Shown: positions 1-15,289 of the stretch, in pieces
Position numbering within the stretch: position 1 is the stretch's first letter
Layout: every line of letters starts with the position of its first letter
Source of the DNA: Arctopsyche grandis
Taxonomy: Eukaryota; Arthropoda; Insecta; Trichoptera; Hydropsychidae
Assembly (NCBI RefSeq): GCF_051622035.1
Contig: NC_135364.1
Span: forward strand, 20,487,001 to 20,551,000
DNA length: 64,000 nt
Reading direction: 5' to 3'
Notes under the pieces: model-generated
What the model was told of the DNA's origin: nothing
Seen by the model: the letters and a program-made list of their open reading frames with translations, nothing else
Databases searched by the model: none
Position numbers and translations under genes: made by a program

Positions 1-111
1 TTTCTAAATTTTGATATCGATACCCTGTCAATCACCGATGATATTACAGCTGAACAATATCATTCACTACTAAAATATGAGTTTATAACAAATGAACTGG
101 GTTATAAGTAG
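1..111 (+). other. unrecognised open frame, 36 codons then TAG
   Basis: The window opens inside a reading frame of 36 sense codons that stops with TAG at 109-111. The translation is polar and acidic (it includes TLSITDDITAEQYH and ends NELGYK). This looks more like a protein end than random AT-rich DNA, but I do not recognise it. It lies upstream of the first visible Gαq exon on the same strand, so it could be the last exon of another gene or the end of a transposon protein inside a Gαq intron. It does not match any part of Gαq. The start is outside the window. Confidence 0.2.
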
Positions 112-758
112 AACCACGGTAATAATAACATTTTTGTGTTACCCATTATTCGGTGTATTAGTACTATTTACATAAGGAAGACTCCATAAAAAGAAAGATT
201 TTAAACGATAAAGTCATTAGAATTATTTTCACTTTTCTTTGTTAGTATGAAACCCTTTCCTTTGTTATGCTAATTGCCAATAAAAGGGATTATTTTGCTT
301 TATAACATCAGTAAATTGATGTGTATACAAATTTATAAATAGCAGCTTCCATAATTCGCAAACGTCTCGAAATACAATAATTCAATCAAGGAATCTATGT
401 AAATTTGTATGTACCCACACGCGAAACGAAAATACAAAATTGTATGAGTACTGTTAGTCAGATAGTAATGCCTAAAGTTAAGGATGAAGTCATAAATTGA
501 GTCATTTTTATCTATATACATATATGTATATACGTATATATAAAAATATCCGAAAACTTAACTTTTGTAAATATATTAATTAAAACTGCTGTGGTTCTTT
601 ACTCACAAGAGTTGCTATCTTGGTATTCAGTCGTGTTCGTGTTTAATATTATACATATGTATACCCAAGTTCAACCATAAAGGGGAAGTAAATTCATTAG
701 AATATAGGATGTGAACGATTGTTGCAGCATTTTTATACTATGTTCATTTACATTATAG
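112..758 (+). other. AT-rich intronic sequence upstream of Gαq exon
   Basis: No coding exon was found here. It holds short TATG/TATA microsatellite runs near 515-545 and 645-665, and ends in the acceptor TTATAG just before the exon at 759. Since Gαq normally has several exons before switch II, this is most likely part of an intron. Confidence 0.5.
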
Positions 759-4438
<3,680 letters not shown>

Positions 4439-4611
4439 ACAATTGTTTCTTGAGGTTCTGTGAACGAAACGACCATAATTGTCAGCAATCAAATATATCT
4501 CCAATATTATTTATTGGAAGTGAAGACTTTAACAGTAAAGTAAATTCTCTTATTTATATATATGCATACAAGATTTTAACGGTTCCTAAGATTGGTCGAT
4601 GGGTGTACGAA

Positions 4612-4651
4612 GATGATGATGACGACGATGATAATGATGATGATGATGATC
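4612..4651 (+). repeat. (GAY)n microsatellite in Gαq 3' UTR
   Basis: About 40 bases of GAT/GAC triplets after the B' stop codon. It would code poly-Asp in one frame, but it lies in untranslated sequence. Confidence 0.85.
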
Positions 4652-4914
4652 AGAGAGAAAGTGATTTTATTTCTTACACTGTATTAGGTAAATGTTTATG
4701 AAAGAATTTCGCATTGTATTTTTATTACATTTTTGTCCATTGTTTATATGGCTATGATTATATACGAACATTTTTCAATTGGTCGGTAAATTGTATCAAA
4801 TTAAAATTGATTGATTTGAGTCATTCCTGTATATTTTTCAGATGTACTTTTTTTCTAATTCATAATGGTAGTTATTTTATTTTTTATACTTGTAACAGAA
4901 GAATCTTGTAGTGG

Positions 4915-4920
4915 AATAAA
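4915..4920 (+). terminator. Galphaq: polyadenylation signal candidate, B' isoform
   Basis: AATAAA 477 bases after the TAG of exon B' is the first clear signal downstream and likely marks the end of the long Gαq transcript. Confidence 0.45.
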
Positions 4921-5993
4921 AAATAATGCGAGGATTATAAGTCGTCGACATTTGTAACAATATTTTATTGTAGTTGTAAGTATTGTAACAACTTGTAACT
5001 CTAGATTCTTCATACAAACAGAATTCATTCCGTTGTGATACATTTTATTATTAGTTATTTTTTCTATTTCCAAAAATGTTGCTTTATATATGTGATTATT
5101 TATTACTAGAGATATCGAGATAGGATCTTAGGGGCCGTTGATATATATAAATAATTTCACACATGTGTACATATACATATTAATCGGGTGTCCAAAAAGC
5201 TCATTCGTGCATTAATTTATTTCACATTTATGCGGTTTAGGCATATGAGATTATAAATATATAAATATAACTTCCGGATTTTATATTTAGGACTGAGGTG
5301 AAGTGTCGGTTGAATTACTGGAATGTCGAGAAAAAAAAAAAAGATAAAATAATCCCATACACAAAAAGAATGTCTTTAGGGGACACCTCGTGGTTTTTGT
5401 ATATGTATGTCAATATAAATCAAAATGTAGCTTTAAGTCATTTTAACCTACTGATACATAATTTCATCGAAGGTGTGGATTTGTGGCGAAGGCGATGGTG
5501 TGCGAGGAATGAAACTTGTGTTGTGTGGCTAGTCAGTGTTACCGCTTTGTGGTTGTGTACGGTGTGGCTGACATCTGCTTGTTCATGAACTGCTAGTACT
5601 TGCCAACAAGTCGGTCACTCTTGACTTACGAAGCGAAAATTGCATCCTGGTGAAATGTCGAGTCATCTATATCTATTATTATATACATATATTACTTCTT
5701 ATTTTTACGTTATTGTTGTCATGGAAATCGTTTTTAAAATTATTATTCATTATTTGTGATATTTTATAGGGTATCATATTTAACAATTTTATTTTTTAGT
5801 ATTGTTTTATTTATGTATATGTATATATTCGTTGATAAAATGGCATCTTTTGAGTGTATGAGTTCAGTGGATGTTATCATATAGCATGTGTTAATTTATC
5901 ATTGGTTCTTTGTGAGAGCAACAAAATTCACACGGCAATGTTTCAAACGTAAATGGATCTACATTACCTCAATCTCCCCGAGTCAGTTGGTGT

Positions 5994-6147
5994 TGTTTTT
6001 TTTTTTTTTTTTAAACATACGCGGTATGTCTTTCTATGGTGTTGTTTGGTTTTTTTTTAATGTAAACTGGCTGACATTGTCATGTATAGCGCGCATGACT
6101 ATTGTCTCGAAAGGCTTTCCATACCGCGTATGTAAAAAGAAAAAAAA
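5994..6147. repeat. inverted-repeat pair (small MITE candidate)
   Basis: A perfect 14-base arm ACATACGCGGTATG at 6015-6028 returns inverted at 6120-6133. It is flanked outside by poly-T on the left and an A-rich run on the right, which extends the pairing to about 30 bases. Confidence 0.5.
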
Positions 6148-6268
6148 TATATTTAACGTTTGTCGTATATATGTAAATCCATCTCTGTCTAGATAAATGT
6201 CAGCGTTTGTGCTAGCAATCGCACACGAATGAACTTTCTTGTATATTGGCAATACTAAATTAATATTC

Positions 6269-6328
6269 GTGCGAGCGAGCACGCGTGGGGCGTACGTGAG
6301 AGTGTACGCACGTGCGTGCCGCTCGCAC
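6269..6328. repeat. CpG-rich hairpin
   Basis: GTGCGAGCG at the left end pairs with CGCTCGCAC at the right end. GCACGC/GCGTGC and GCGTAC/GTACGC blocks pair inside, giving an almost continuous stem over 60 bases in an AT-rich setting. Confidence 0.6.
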
Positions 6329-6544
6329 GATCCAGGACTATTGAGGTAATTTTGAACATGTTGCACTCATTTTTTAAACCATTGTGGTGCTTTTTGATAG
6401 TATAATTAATTTAATCAGATTCCAGGTGTGTTATGTGCCATTGATGTTTTTGCACACTTCTCTAGATATGTATATTCGCAATGCTAGGCATAACAACATT
6501 GTCTATCATGTTCGGGATAGCTGAAGTAAAACAATGCATGTGTC

Positions 6545-6590
6545 ATATATATATATATATATATACATATATGTGTGTGTGTGTGTGTGT
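6545..6590. repeat. (AT)n(GT)n compound microsatellite
   Basis: Alternating AT run, then a TACATATAT break, then (GT)n. Confidence 0.9.
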
Positions 6591-6978
6591 ACGCGTACGT
6601 TTATATACACCGTTGTTTTACTGCAGTTTTTCTCTCACCAAAAAAAAACAAAAATTTGTAGTCAGAGTTAAATTATAAGGTTTTTTGTATCTAGAAATAC
6701 ATAATTTTGCAACATTTATTCTGTGTACATTTTGCTATTGGATACTTATTCTATTTTTTTATCTAAAGTTATAGAAACAGGAGATAAGTTTTTTATTACT
6801 CATTTTTATTGTAATCCGTGACATTTCTTAGTTAAGTCAAAAAATATATACACTGAATGTGGACATATTAAGTCAGGTTAGGCTGGTCGAGTATGCATGC
6901 ATTTAAATGCATAATACACGCATACATACCTTTGATGCACAAGTGTATGTCGGTGTGTCTTTTTATATGCATATTTGC

Positions 6979-7121
<143 letters not shown>

Positions 7122-8666
7122 GTATATTATATAATTGTACGGTGAAAGTATATCTACATTGAGGATTATTTCCGAGGTGGTTATATTTCGGAATGCATTG
7201 AACTTCATTTGAATGTTATTAATTTTGTGCAATATTTGTTTTCATATTAAACCGGCATCGAGTATCACTCTCCTCAATTCACCTATAATGATAAACATGT
7301 ATACAAGTGTGTGTATGGGCGGGGCTGCACCGCTCAACTCGCGAACAACTTGGTTGAGGGCGACCAGACCAATGCATGCAGGTAGATGGGGCATGCCGCA
7401 CCCGTCTACTTGCTTGTCGTTCACATTTCCATACATTTTTTCGTGTCGTGCGACAAAGTTGCACAGTGCGGCCCGGCCATATGTGTGCGTACGCTGGTGT
7501 GTGTGTGTATATGTCTAAGCACATGTTACGGTTTAAATGAATTGCTTTGTAAACGAAAATGATAAAAAATAAAAAAAGTTTGTTTATACAGATCTTGATA
7601 AGTCTACGATTGATCATTTACTATATATATAATGTAAAATATATATAAAGAAGAAAGTTAACATTCGCTCGCAATGATATTTTAGATATTTGTTATTTGT
7701 AATGAACGCTGCATTTCTTTCATTGTAAATTTAGCTCTCGGGTGATGGAGCCAATCACTCGAAGGCTAAAGACAATCGAACCTTATTTTTATTACTAAAT
7801 GTAAATGTATTTTGTAACCTAACCTGACAAGATTAGTGACTGTCTCATTTGTAGAGCTATTCTTAAAAATATATAAATATATTCGCACTTTAATTTTGTT
7901 GTAGTAACGATCCTTTTCTATTATAGCGGAAAATGTTTATATAATACTACTACGTAAAATGCCTCGACATAACTCGTGGCATTATTCACATAACTGTTTT
8001 CAGTTCAGTGTATTACAACTATTGCTGAAGTTTATATGATAGTCTAATGTTGCTTTATTTTCTATGCGAGATTGTGAAACTATAGCTTAAGGTAAGACTG
8101 GGGAAGTATGCATTACAAATATTGTAAATTATAATTTATCATAAAATATAATTTTTTTCAGCACTCCAGTCTTTCATTTTATTTTGTACATACATACAGA
8201 CATATATCCCCAAAACAACGAAAACACACCATTTTGTGTAATATTTAATTTATTTCAAAATATTTATATACAAGCACTAATCAATTATAACAATATTTTA
8301 TACATTAATTACTAAATCAAATAAAAAAAAAATCGTACGTATTTAATAGATTTTATAATAATCAAATTGTAAAAATCGTCCGACAAGAGACTCTTCGATC
8401 TTCGGATGTAAATTAAAAAGCTGCATCTTTTCTTCCATTTGTTTATTATTGATAAGGAGAAGAACTAAGATTCGCCTTTCGTCTTAAATAATGTTTAAAT
8501 GTTTCAAATTCAAAAAATCTAATTAATGACAATTGTAAAGTAACATAATTATAATATGCTGAGTATATACTTCATATAATGCTAAAAATTAAAAGATTAT
8601 CATAAGGATTGAATAAAATAAAAAGTTATGTCACATATTTTTAAATGAATGGTTCGAGTTGTCTTA

Positions 8667-10127
8667 TTATTTATGGGAGAAGTTTGGTGATTTGGCAGTG
8701 GTGAGTTCGACGCTGGACGGATGGATTATGATGGGCGCGTACTGTTTAATTGGTGCTGCTTTGTGGACGAGTGTGGCCCTCAATGCGAGCACTTCTTTTT
8801 CCTCTCTACGCCTTTCTTCTTCTTCTCGTTGCCTTCGCATATTTTCACATATTTCTTCCTTTTCTTTCATTTTCAGGTCGTACATTTCCCTCTCTTTCGC
8901 CCGTTGCTCTGTAGTCAGTGTACGTTGGCAGGGTTCGGTTAGTACTTTTTCTTTGTGAATCGGAACAAACGGTTTTTTGGACAGAACGATAGCAGGCCGA
9001 GCTTTGAACGTCGGACAGTTGATGTTGTTGGGTTTGTTTTCTTTATTTTCGGCCTTGCTTGAGTCTGAATTGCAACTTTTCGGCGAATGTGAAGAATTCA
9101 TTTTTGTTTTTTTGAGCACGGTTGTGGGAATCGGATTTGCGTGAAATTCGCGCAATTTCTTTTCTTCTTCGAACACTTTCTGAATTTTTTCTAGTTTTCT
9201 CAGTTGTCGCTCTTTGTCTTTTTCTTCAAATGAGAAAGGTTGCGGTTTCACAGGCTGAAGCTTTGTTTTATCAGTTAAAGGTACTCCCGTATGTCCTTCA
9301 TATTTGTTATGCTTATTTTTCAACGACATTCCTGATGCGACGTGTTCTAGAGATACTGATTTTTGACTTTTGGTGATATTTGGACTTTTTGGTATAGTAA
9401 TGGGGATTTGCTTCTTATTTAAAACCGGCGCAGAAGTGTATATTTGTTTGGGCATGGGGCGAGCAACGAAACCCTTATCAGGCGAATTGTTGACTTGAGG
9501 CTTTTTTCTGATTTCTGTCAAATTGAAGGGTTCCGGCCGTGTGACTGGACGACGCTGAACAGGAGCAAGGCGACAGACGAACTGTGGAATGGGTTGCGCT
9601 TTAATTTTATGCTTCCTGATTTCTTCTAGCTCGAGCTCCTCAATTTGCTTTTGAGACAAAGCTGTAGTGGGCCTGTTTCTAGTTCTCGACAGCAAGGCTG
9701 GAGAGTGCGGAATTGTTGACTGCAGTTGGGGTCTTTTACGAGAGGAAGCATCCAACCATTGGAATTCCTTTTTCTTCGAATAAGAATGGAATCTTTCAGG
9801 TGTATCTTTTTGTAAATGATAGATGGCTTCTGCCGTTGAGACATACTTTTTGTTCAAAGTATTATACAGAGATGAAACCGATGAAGATTTCTTTCCCAGA
9901 TGTTTGCGAAAGTTGCTTTGGTCCAATTTTCTAGTGTCCGAAAAGATCTTTATGTTCTCCATGCTCTCAGCAAGATGGTTCACAGTGTTCGTCGGGTTTT
10001 TAGTTGTTTGCATTTTGGCATGAACCGACATTGATCGGCGTCTTTGTTTTCTTTCGTGAAATGTAATCTCTTCTTTAACCACCGCCTCAGTTTCAATTCT
10101 TTTGTAGTCTGACACTGGGGTAGCCAT
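8667..10127 (-). CDS. TPX2-family microtubule/spindle assembly protein
   Basis: An intronless frame of 486 residues. The start at 10127 (MATPVSDYKRI) was chosen for its good context (GAG ATG G) and because the 29 upstream residues are hydrophobic noise. TPX2 proteins nucleate and bundle spindle microtubules and, in vertebrates, activate Aurora A under Ran-importin control. Seen here: a basic NLS-like RKQRRRS (26-32); a central TPX2-type repeat with KAQPIPQF and EPFNLTEIRKK (175-209); KPQPFSFEEKDKERQ followed by a charged helix (294-330); a KEN box (362-364); and the C-terminal TPX2 signature FKARP...KKPFVPI...RAKERE (374-414) leading into a coiled coil (about 405-446). Ser-Pro sites occur at 215, 248 and 348. 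No clear N-terminal Aurora-binding motif was seen. It is shorter than human TPX2 (about 750) and longer than fly Mei-38. A possible acceptor upstream (TATTTCACAG) could join a 5' UTR exon. Confidence 0.88.
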   Translation of the reverse strand: MATPVSDYKRIETEAVVKEEITFHERKQRRRSMSVHAKMQTTKNPTNTVNHLAESMENIKIFSDTRKLDQSNFRKHLGKKSSSVSSLYNTLNKKYVSTAEAIYHLQKDTPERFHSYSKKKEFQWLDASSRKRPQLQSTIPHSPALLSRTRNRPTTALSQKQIEELELEEIRKHKIKAQPIPQFVCRLAPVQRRPVTRPEPFNLTEIRKKPQVNNSPDKGFVARPMPKQIYTSAPVLNKKQIPITIPKSPNITKSQKSVSLEHVASGMSLKNKHNKYEGHTGVPLTDKTKLQPVKPQPFSFEEKDKERQLRKLEKIQKVFEEEKKLREFHANPIPTTVLKKTKMNSSHSPKSCNSDSSKAENKENKPNNINCPTFKARPAIVLSKKPFVPIHKEKVLTEPCQRTLTTEQRAKEREMYDLKMKEKEEICENMRRQREEEERRREEKEVLALRATLVHKAAPIKQYAPIIIHPSSVELTTAKSPNFSHK

Positions 10128-10509
10128 CTCATGTTTTATTTTGATATTTTGATGAAGTACATATTCATGTACAAACTGTGAAATATAATACCGATTAATA
10201 TGACATATAATCAATCCAAGTGATAATAGAAAGCAGAATATTGGTTTTTAAACATAAAATAATCTAATTCAATGCTAAACTAGGCGTATAGAAAAATAAT
10301 CATTGAATGAACGAATGATCTTGGTTCCATGAGTAAACAGAACACGTCCACTAAGAAACACAACGATGATAATTCGGAACAAGTTAAAAATAATTTGTTG
10401 TATCACCATATTTCCGAACAGGGATAAATACACTGAAATTCTAAATTATTTCTTCACAGCCTAATTCGAAGAAGTTGCAGGAATATCACATCTCTTTTCA
10501 ATTAGAATA

Positions 10510-10710
10510 ATGGATCATTTTGAAATTGCTGCTAAGAGATGCCCTAAGACTAAAAATTGTTGTGAAAGTTTTCACAACGCCTTAAACTCATTGTATTCAC
10601 CCAAACATTTGGAATCTATTACATGGATTGAGACGAGATATTGCTTGTCAGTGATTATTATTAACTCTTTGAGTGCTAACGTCTTTTCGGTTGAAAGCCC
10701 GCCACGCTAA
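10510..10710 (+). pseudogene. MULE-like transposase fragment (decayed)
   Basis: The frame contains CPKTKNCCESFHNALNSLYS followed by a W. This resembles the PxTTNSxEAFHxKLNxxFYS stretch common in insect MULE/FLYWCH-type transposase-derived genes. After about 40 residues the similarity to my memory of that family fades, and the frame ends at 10708-10710. It is probably a fossil piece; only this segment is recognisable. Confidence 0.4.
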
Positions 10711-11979
10711 AAATTTGGCCAACATTTCCAACTAGAATTATTTAGAAATCCAATAGAAAGCAGGTATAAAAATTGTAGCTAATCTAAACAAGCCCTAGAT
10801 AACTACTGTTGAGGATTTCGAGTTTTTTAAAGGTGTGTTTAGACTCTCTAATGTATCTTGCAACGATATAAAATAAACAAAAGAAGTCTATTAATGAATG
10901 TATTTTTCCAAAATTAGTTCCATCTTCTTCATTGTTGTTAAAATGTAATGCTCACAATCTAAATGCCAAGCCACAATCTAAAATACTCGGCAGTTAGGGA
11001 TTTCCATCGAGAAATTCTGCTATGGTTATAAATTCAGGAATTCCCGTGTAAACCAGTCTATATAAACATTGACACGGATTACACGACCCATGTTCAATGC
11101 ATTTTTTTTTCAATGCTACTTGGAAAGGCTTAGCGGGTAGTATTCTTGTTTACCTTTTACATGCAAAATTTACAACGCATATCGGCGTTTTGCAGGTTCA
11201 TAAGACTTGTCAGCAAAACGCCAATCGACGTTGGTCAGCATTCAAAGGGCTAACATTGCTATGCCCATACAGGCCATCATGAAGTAATAAAAAGGTATGA
11301 GACCATAGATATAGATGAGACATGGCAAACAAGTTGCTTGTAGAAAGTGGACCCAACAATGGAGAGGAGCGGGGGGTTAAACTTGCAGGGGAAGTAATAA
11401 AAAAAAGGAAGGAATGGTCTAATACAGTGGTCGGCAACCCACGTATACCGAAGTTCTACATAACTTTATTTTATTGGATAGTCCGCGTGCCACAAAATCA
11501 AATAGCCATAATAAGAAAAAAATATCTGGCTATACACACCATTAAACTAGACATGTATGTATGTTACTATAATATTTCTTAGATGCCTTTATATGAAGAA
11601 ATATAAATATTTCCCCTATTTATTTCCCACTGCCTTTTTACAAGGTATGCTAGGCTTTGACTCACTATCTTCGAGAAGAATTATTGCCATTTCCAAATAT
11701 TTCTTTTGAGTATTAAAGGGGAGAATTGACAACCCTTCGATTTTATTGGAATTTAAATTTTCGGCGCCTGAATGCGATAGAGCTTTGCGTCAACATTTAT
11801 TTTTCCAACCTATTCCTGCGAAAACGTCTGCTTTCAATAACTCGTCTCTTGTAAATCCGGTTCCTTAATGTGATTGATGGGCATTTGGACCTTTTCAATT
11901 GTCATGCTGATGAGCTGGTTAGTTTCTTGAGACTCAACGCGAGACTATTTGAATGAGATGAATGATTGAAATTTTTATT

Positions 11980-12110
11980 GTTTTTATTTTGTTATTTTCT
12001 TTCTTTTGTTTTGTAAAACTGGTGTGACGCTTTGGGGCAATCTGTCAGGTCACACTGGTCATTTCATTGTTATTATTATTATAAATAAATAATAAAACCA
12101 TCATTAAATA
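11980..12110 (+). mobile_element. LINE-like 3' end (tentative)
   Basis: An inverted pair ACTGGTGTGAC/GTCACACTGGT is followed by ATT repeats and an AAATAAATAATAAAA tail, a layout common for 3' ends of insect non-LTR elements. No coding part is recognisable. Confidence 0.25.
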
Positions 12111-12957
12111 TTACATTAATTTTTTTTTTACCTAAATAAATAAATTAGTGACTTCCTCAAGGTTCAACTTTTGAAGCTGACACTTCAATATTTAGTTTGT
12201 AGCTTTAAACTTAATGTTGATTTCTAAATTTCCTTCAGCGCCGAAAAACATTATTTCTTCATTTTATGTTTTCATGAGTAATTGTTTCACAATTTCACTG
12301 AGCATGTTGGCATTTTCGAAAAATGTCATACGATCTTCTTACTTGGAAACCAGCTAGCTACTTAGAGAGTGCACTCTTCAAAAGAGAGACAAGTTTCGAG
12401 GGTGAGGCCCCATCTATGTTATTGCATATCAATGTATGATAACCTTAGTAATCAACTGGCAACAGTTATGCAGGCATATCAAAATCAAGAAGATAAATTG
12501 GGGCTTTTATGCCCAATGGCCAATTTTATATACATATGCATATTAAAGTATTACGGTTGAAAATAACTTCGGAAGATTGGGAATAATGCAAATATGCATT
12601 CTTGGAACAAGCTCAATATGGGAATGGTTCATTCTTCATTATGGTTGATAAATTTTTTAATCTTCATATTTGTATTATATTATTTTTAATAAAATTTTTG
12701 GTATCTAGTATTTTTATTTTTGTATTTCATTGACTTTATATTTCATTAATAAATAGATACGACATATCGAGTTGTTTAATTTTTGACTTGTTCTGATTGG
12801 ACATGTTATGTTTCGGTGTTCTGTTTGATCCGGTTACCATTGATCTTATATAATACATTGTATTAGATTAAATTTACTCAAGCATGCTGAGAAAATAAAC
12901 CTGATTCAATTGGAATTGTCTTGGAATGGACTCCAAAATCCTCGCTGGATTGAAATT

Positions 12958-13295
12958 AGGCAAAAGCTCGATCCGGGGTCTTATAGAAAGATCCGCCAAA
13001 ATGGCTGCCACTATTGCCAATGCAAACTTCTAATTCTTTAGTCATTACCTTTTGCGGTTTCTTGACACCATAAATATAAATAAATAATATGATTGTACGG
13101 TTTTCAATTCTTCAATCAATGATATCAGTATTCATTTCTCGTTAAATATTTGTTCCGTATCCATGAGCTCGTCAAATATTACATTAGCAGCTCTTCGAAC
13201 CATCTTAGGAGACAAAAAGACGTGGCCGGGATACGCGCGAAGTTGGGGCGATTTTGGCGGATCTTTCTATAAGACCCCGGATAGAGCTTTTACCT
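12958..13295. mobile_element. MITE with ~45-bp terminal inverted repeats
   Basis: The left end AAAAGCTCGATCCGGGGTCT continues through TTATAGAAAGATCCGCCAAAA. It returns inverted at the right end as TTTTGGCGGATCTTTCTATA and AGACCCCGGATAGAGCTTTT, with one or two mismatches. The interior, about 240 bp, has no transposase. Confidence 0.8.
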
Positions 13296-13947
13296 GATAT
13301 TATGTGCCATTCAATACATATTACGTATTTATATGTATTATACAATATTACGAAATTTTTTAAGACACCTAATAGAGAAGAAATAAAAATTGTACCATAT
13401 TTCATTCCAGAAAGAACTTAAGTTGAGCTTTTGAAGTTTGAGTAATCTCTTAGCAAAACATGTCAGAAATGACAAAAAAAACAATTATTAGGTTCTGTGA
13501 TGAATTTACTCAACATTTTGTATGAGTAAATTCTTATTGTATATTTAATATTTGTTCCGAAAAAACAATTTCTTGTACGCCCACATATAATAAATTTTAT
13601 GTTTAAATATGTTTGAGTGGAGTCGGTTAAAATAAGTCGCTGAAATGTGATATTTGCCTGATTGGGGTCCAAGAAGAAATCTCTGGGTGGAGACTGCGTC
13701 AGAGTGCCGCATTTCCGCGCGTTGTACTCCCATTGCTGCATTGCGAATTCAACCTAGACTTCGAGCCAACAATTCAGACGCTGCTAAGGCTGGAGTCGGA
13801 GTCAGCTGGAGCTGAGGCTAGGAATGTAGAATGTAACGTCGAGCGTGACGCGATCAACTCGTCTAAAACTGTCGTTTCAAATCGCAAATGGCAGTTGGGC
13901 TGATCGCTGAACGCCGACACACGACGACTGCACAGCCAGTTAATTAC

Positions 13948-14953
13948 ACAAATTCATAGGTAAACGGACTACTAGTCATATGTGAACTAGTCACAGGACA
14001 ACCGGTTGCTCTAGATCGGTCACACGTGATCACCCGTCACACTAAAACTGGTCACGAGAAAACTGGTTGACCGATTTTAGGGTGTGACCAGTTTTCTCGT
14101 GACCAGTTTTAGTGTGACGAGTGATCACGTGTGACCGATCTAGAGTGACCGGTTGTCCTGTGACCGGTTCACATTTGACTAGTAATCACCGAACCGAATT
14201 CATTACATCTCGTAAAATCTAAATGGTAAAACTATCCGCAGATCGATAAATACAGATGAAATATTGTCCTTTAACTATTCATCTACTCATTGGAAAAAAA
14301 ATGAATCCGAAATTATATATGATTTTCCGGTCTCCGCGACGGGCCGGAATGTGAAATGCCGGAAAACGCAAATATCCGAAGGCAAAGATCGAAAATCGAA
14401 AGATCTTAAGTCAAAAGATCAAAAAAAAGGGTGCATGGTAAACGGTACATACTCGCGTACATACTCACTTAATTTGCGCGAGCAGGATACAACAGGAACA
14501 AGAGGAACAGGCTTTTCCTCCCGTATTCTGCGCGCGTACATTAAGTGAGTATTTACCATTTACCATGCACCCTTTTTTTTTGATCTATCGACTTAAGATC
14601 TTTCGATTTTCGATCTTTGCCTTCCGATATTTGCGTTTTCCGGTATTTCACATTCAAGCCCGTCACGGAGACCGGAAAATCATATATAATTTCGGATTCA
14701 TTTTCACGTCACACTAAAACTGGTCACGAGAAAACTGGTCACACCTAAAACTGGTTATACCCTAAAATCGGTCAACCAGTTTTCTCGTGACCGATTTTAG
14801 GGTGTGATCAGTTTTCTCGTGACCAGTTTTAGGGTGTGACTAGTTTTCTCGTGACCAGTTTTAGTGTGACGGGTGATCAAATGTGTCCGGTTCCTGTGAC
14901 TGGTTCACATATGACTAGTAGTCCGTTTACCGTAATCACCAAACCGAATTTGT
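13948..14953. mobile_element. 1-kb composite foldback element
   Basis: The outer ends are inverted copies: ACAAATTC, then GTAAACGGACTACTAGTCAT on the left and the complement on the right. Inside are three side-by-side palindromes: about 13950-14201, 14301-14701 and 14706-14950. The flanking two are built from short modules such as CTGGTCACGAGAAAACTGGT in both orientations. No protein-coding gene is visible. Confidence 0.75.
14301..14701. mobile_element. palindromic element copy P1
   Basis: A 400-bp near-palindrome whose arms run from ATGAATCCGAAATTATATAT through GGTCTCCG to the core GCGCGAGCAGGATACAACA. It shares arms and core with 19835-20226 and 28519-28922 but has extra outer arm sequence (the ATGAATCCG segment). 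It sits at the centre of the 1-kb foldback. Confidence 0.8.
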
Positions 14954-15289
14954 CATAATAATGTTTTTAACTTAAAACTTGGATATGAACTATTATTATG
15001 TCGCTATTGTCTCATGTAATGCAAATATTATTATATATTTCGATAGCGGAGTTTTCTTGAAGAGTTGCAATATCGTTTATTGATTAAAAATCCAAATTAA
15101 GAAAAACCAATAATAAAGAATTATTTTGATTTGGCCATAACAGTAAAAAATTTGTACATTTTTATTGTATTTCAATTAATTATGAGGTCAAATTAATTTT
15201 ATATGATGAAATGTGTCTTCTATGCGTTATTTATCGACTTTATTATATATTTTTAGGTTTTTTGGATTTATTATTCACTAATAAAATGT
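14954..15289. other. AT-rich spacer
   Basis: Nothing recognisable on either strand. Confidence 0.6.

Larger units (their letters stand above)
10128..12957. other. intergenic, AT-rich, transposon debris
   Basis: Apart from the MULE-like fragment at 10510-10710 and a LINE-like 3' end near 11980-12110, no gene is visible. A hAT-style terminus CAGTGGTCGGCAACC starts at 11435, but I could not find a matching partner end. Confidence 0.5.

Noticed and set aside
4450..4701. Poly-Asp open frame
   Set aside because: It lies in the Gαq 3' UTR and is produced by a GAT/GAC microsatellite.
11435..11450. hAT-like terminus CAGTGGTCGGCAACC
   Set aside because: No matching inverted end or target duplication was found nearby, so an element cannot be delimited.
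14264..14548. Recurring peptide containing CMVNGTYS...EQDTTGTRGTGFSS at 14.3, 18.3, 20.0, 28.5 and 28.8 kb
   Set aside because: It appears on both strands of palindromic elements, has no start or ending shared between copies, and frames break freely. It reflects nucleotide conservation of the element arms.
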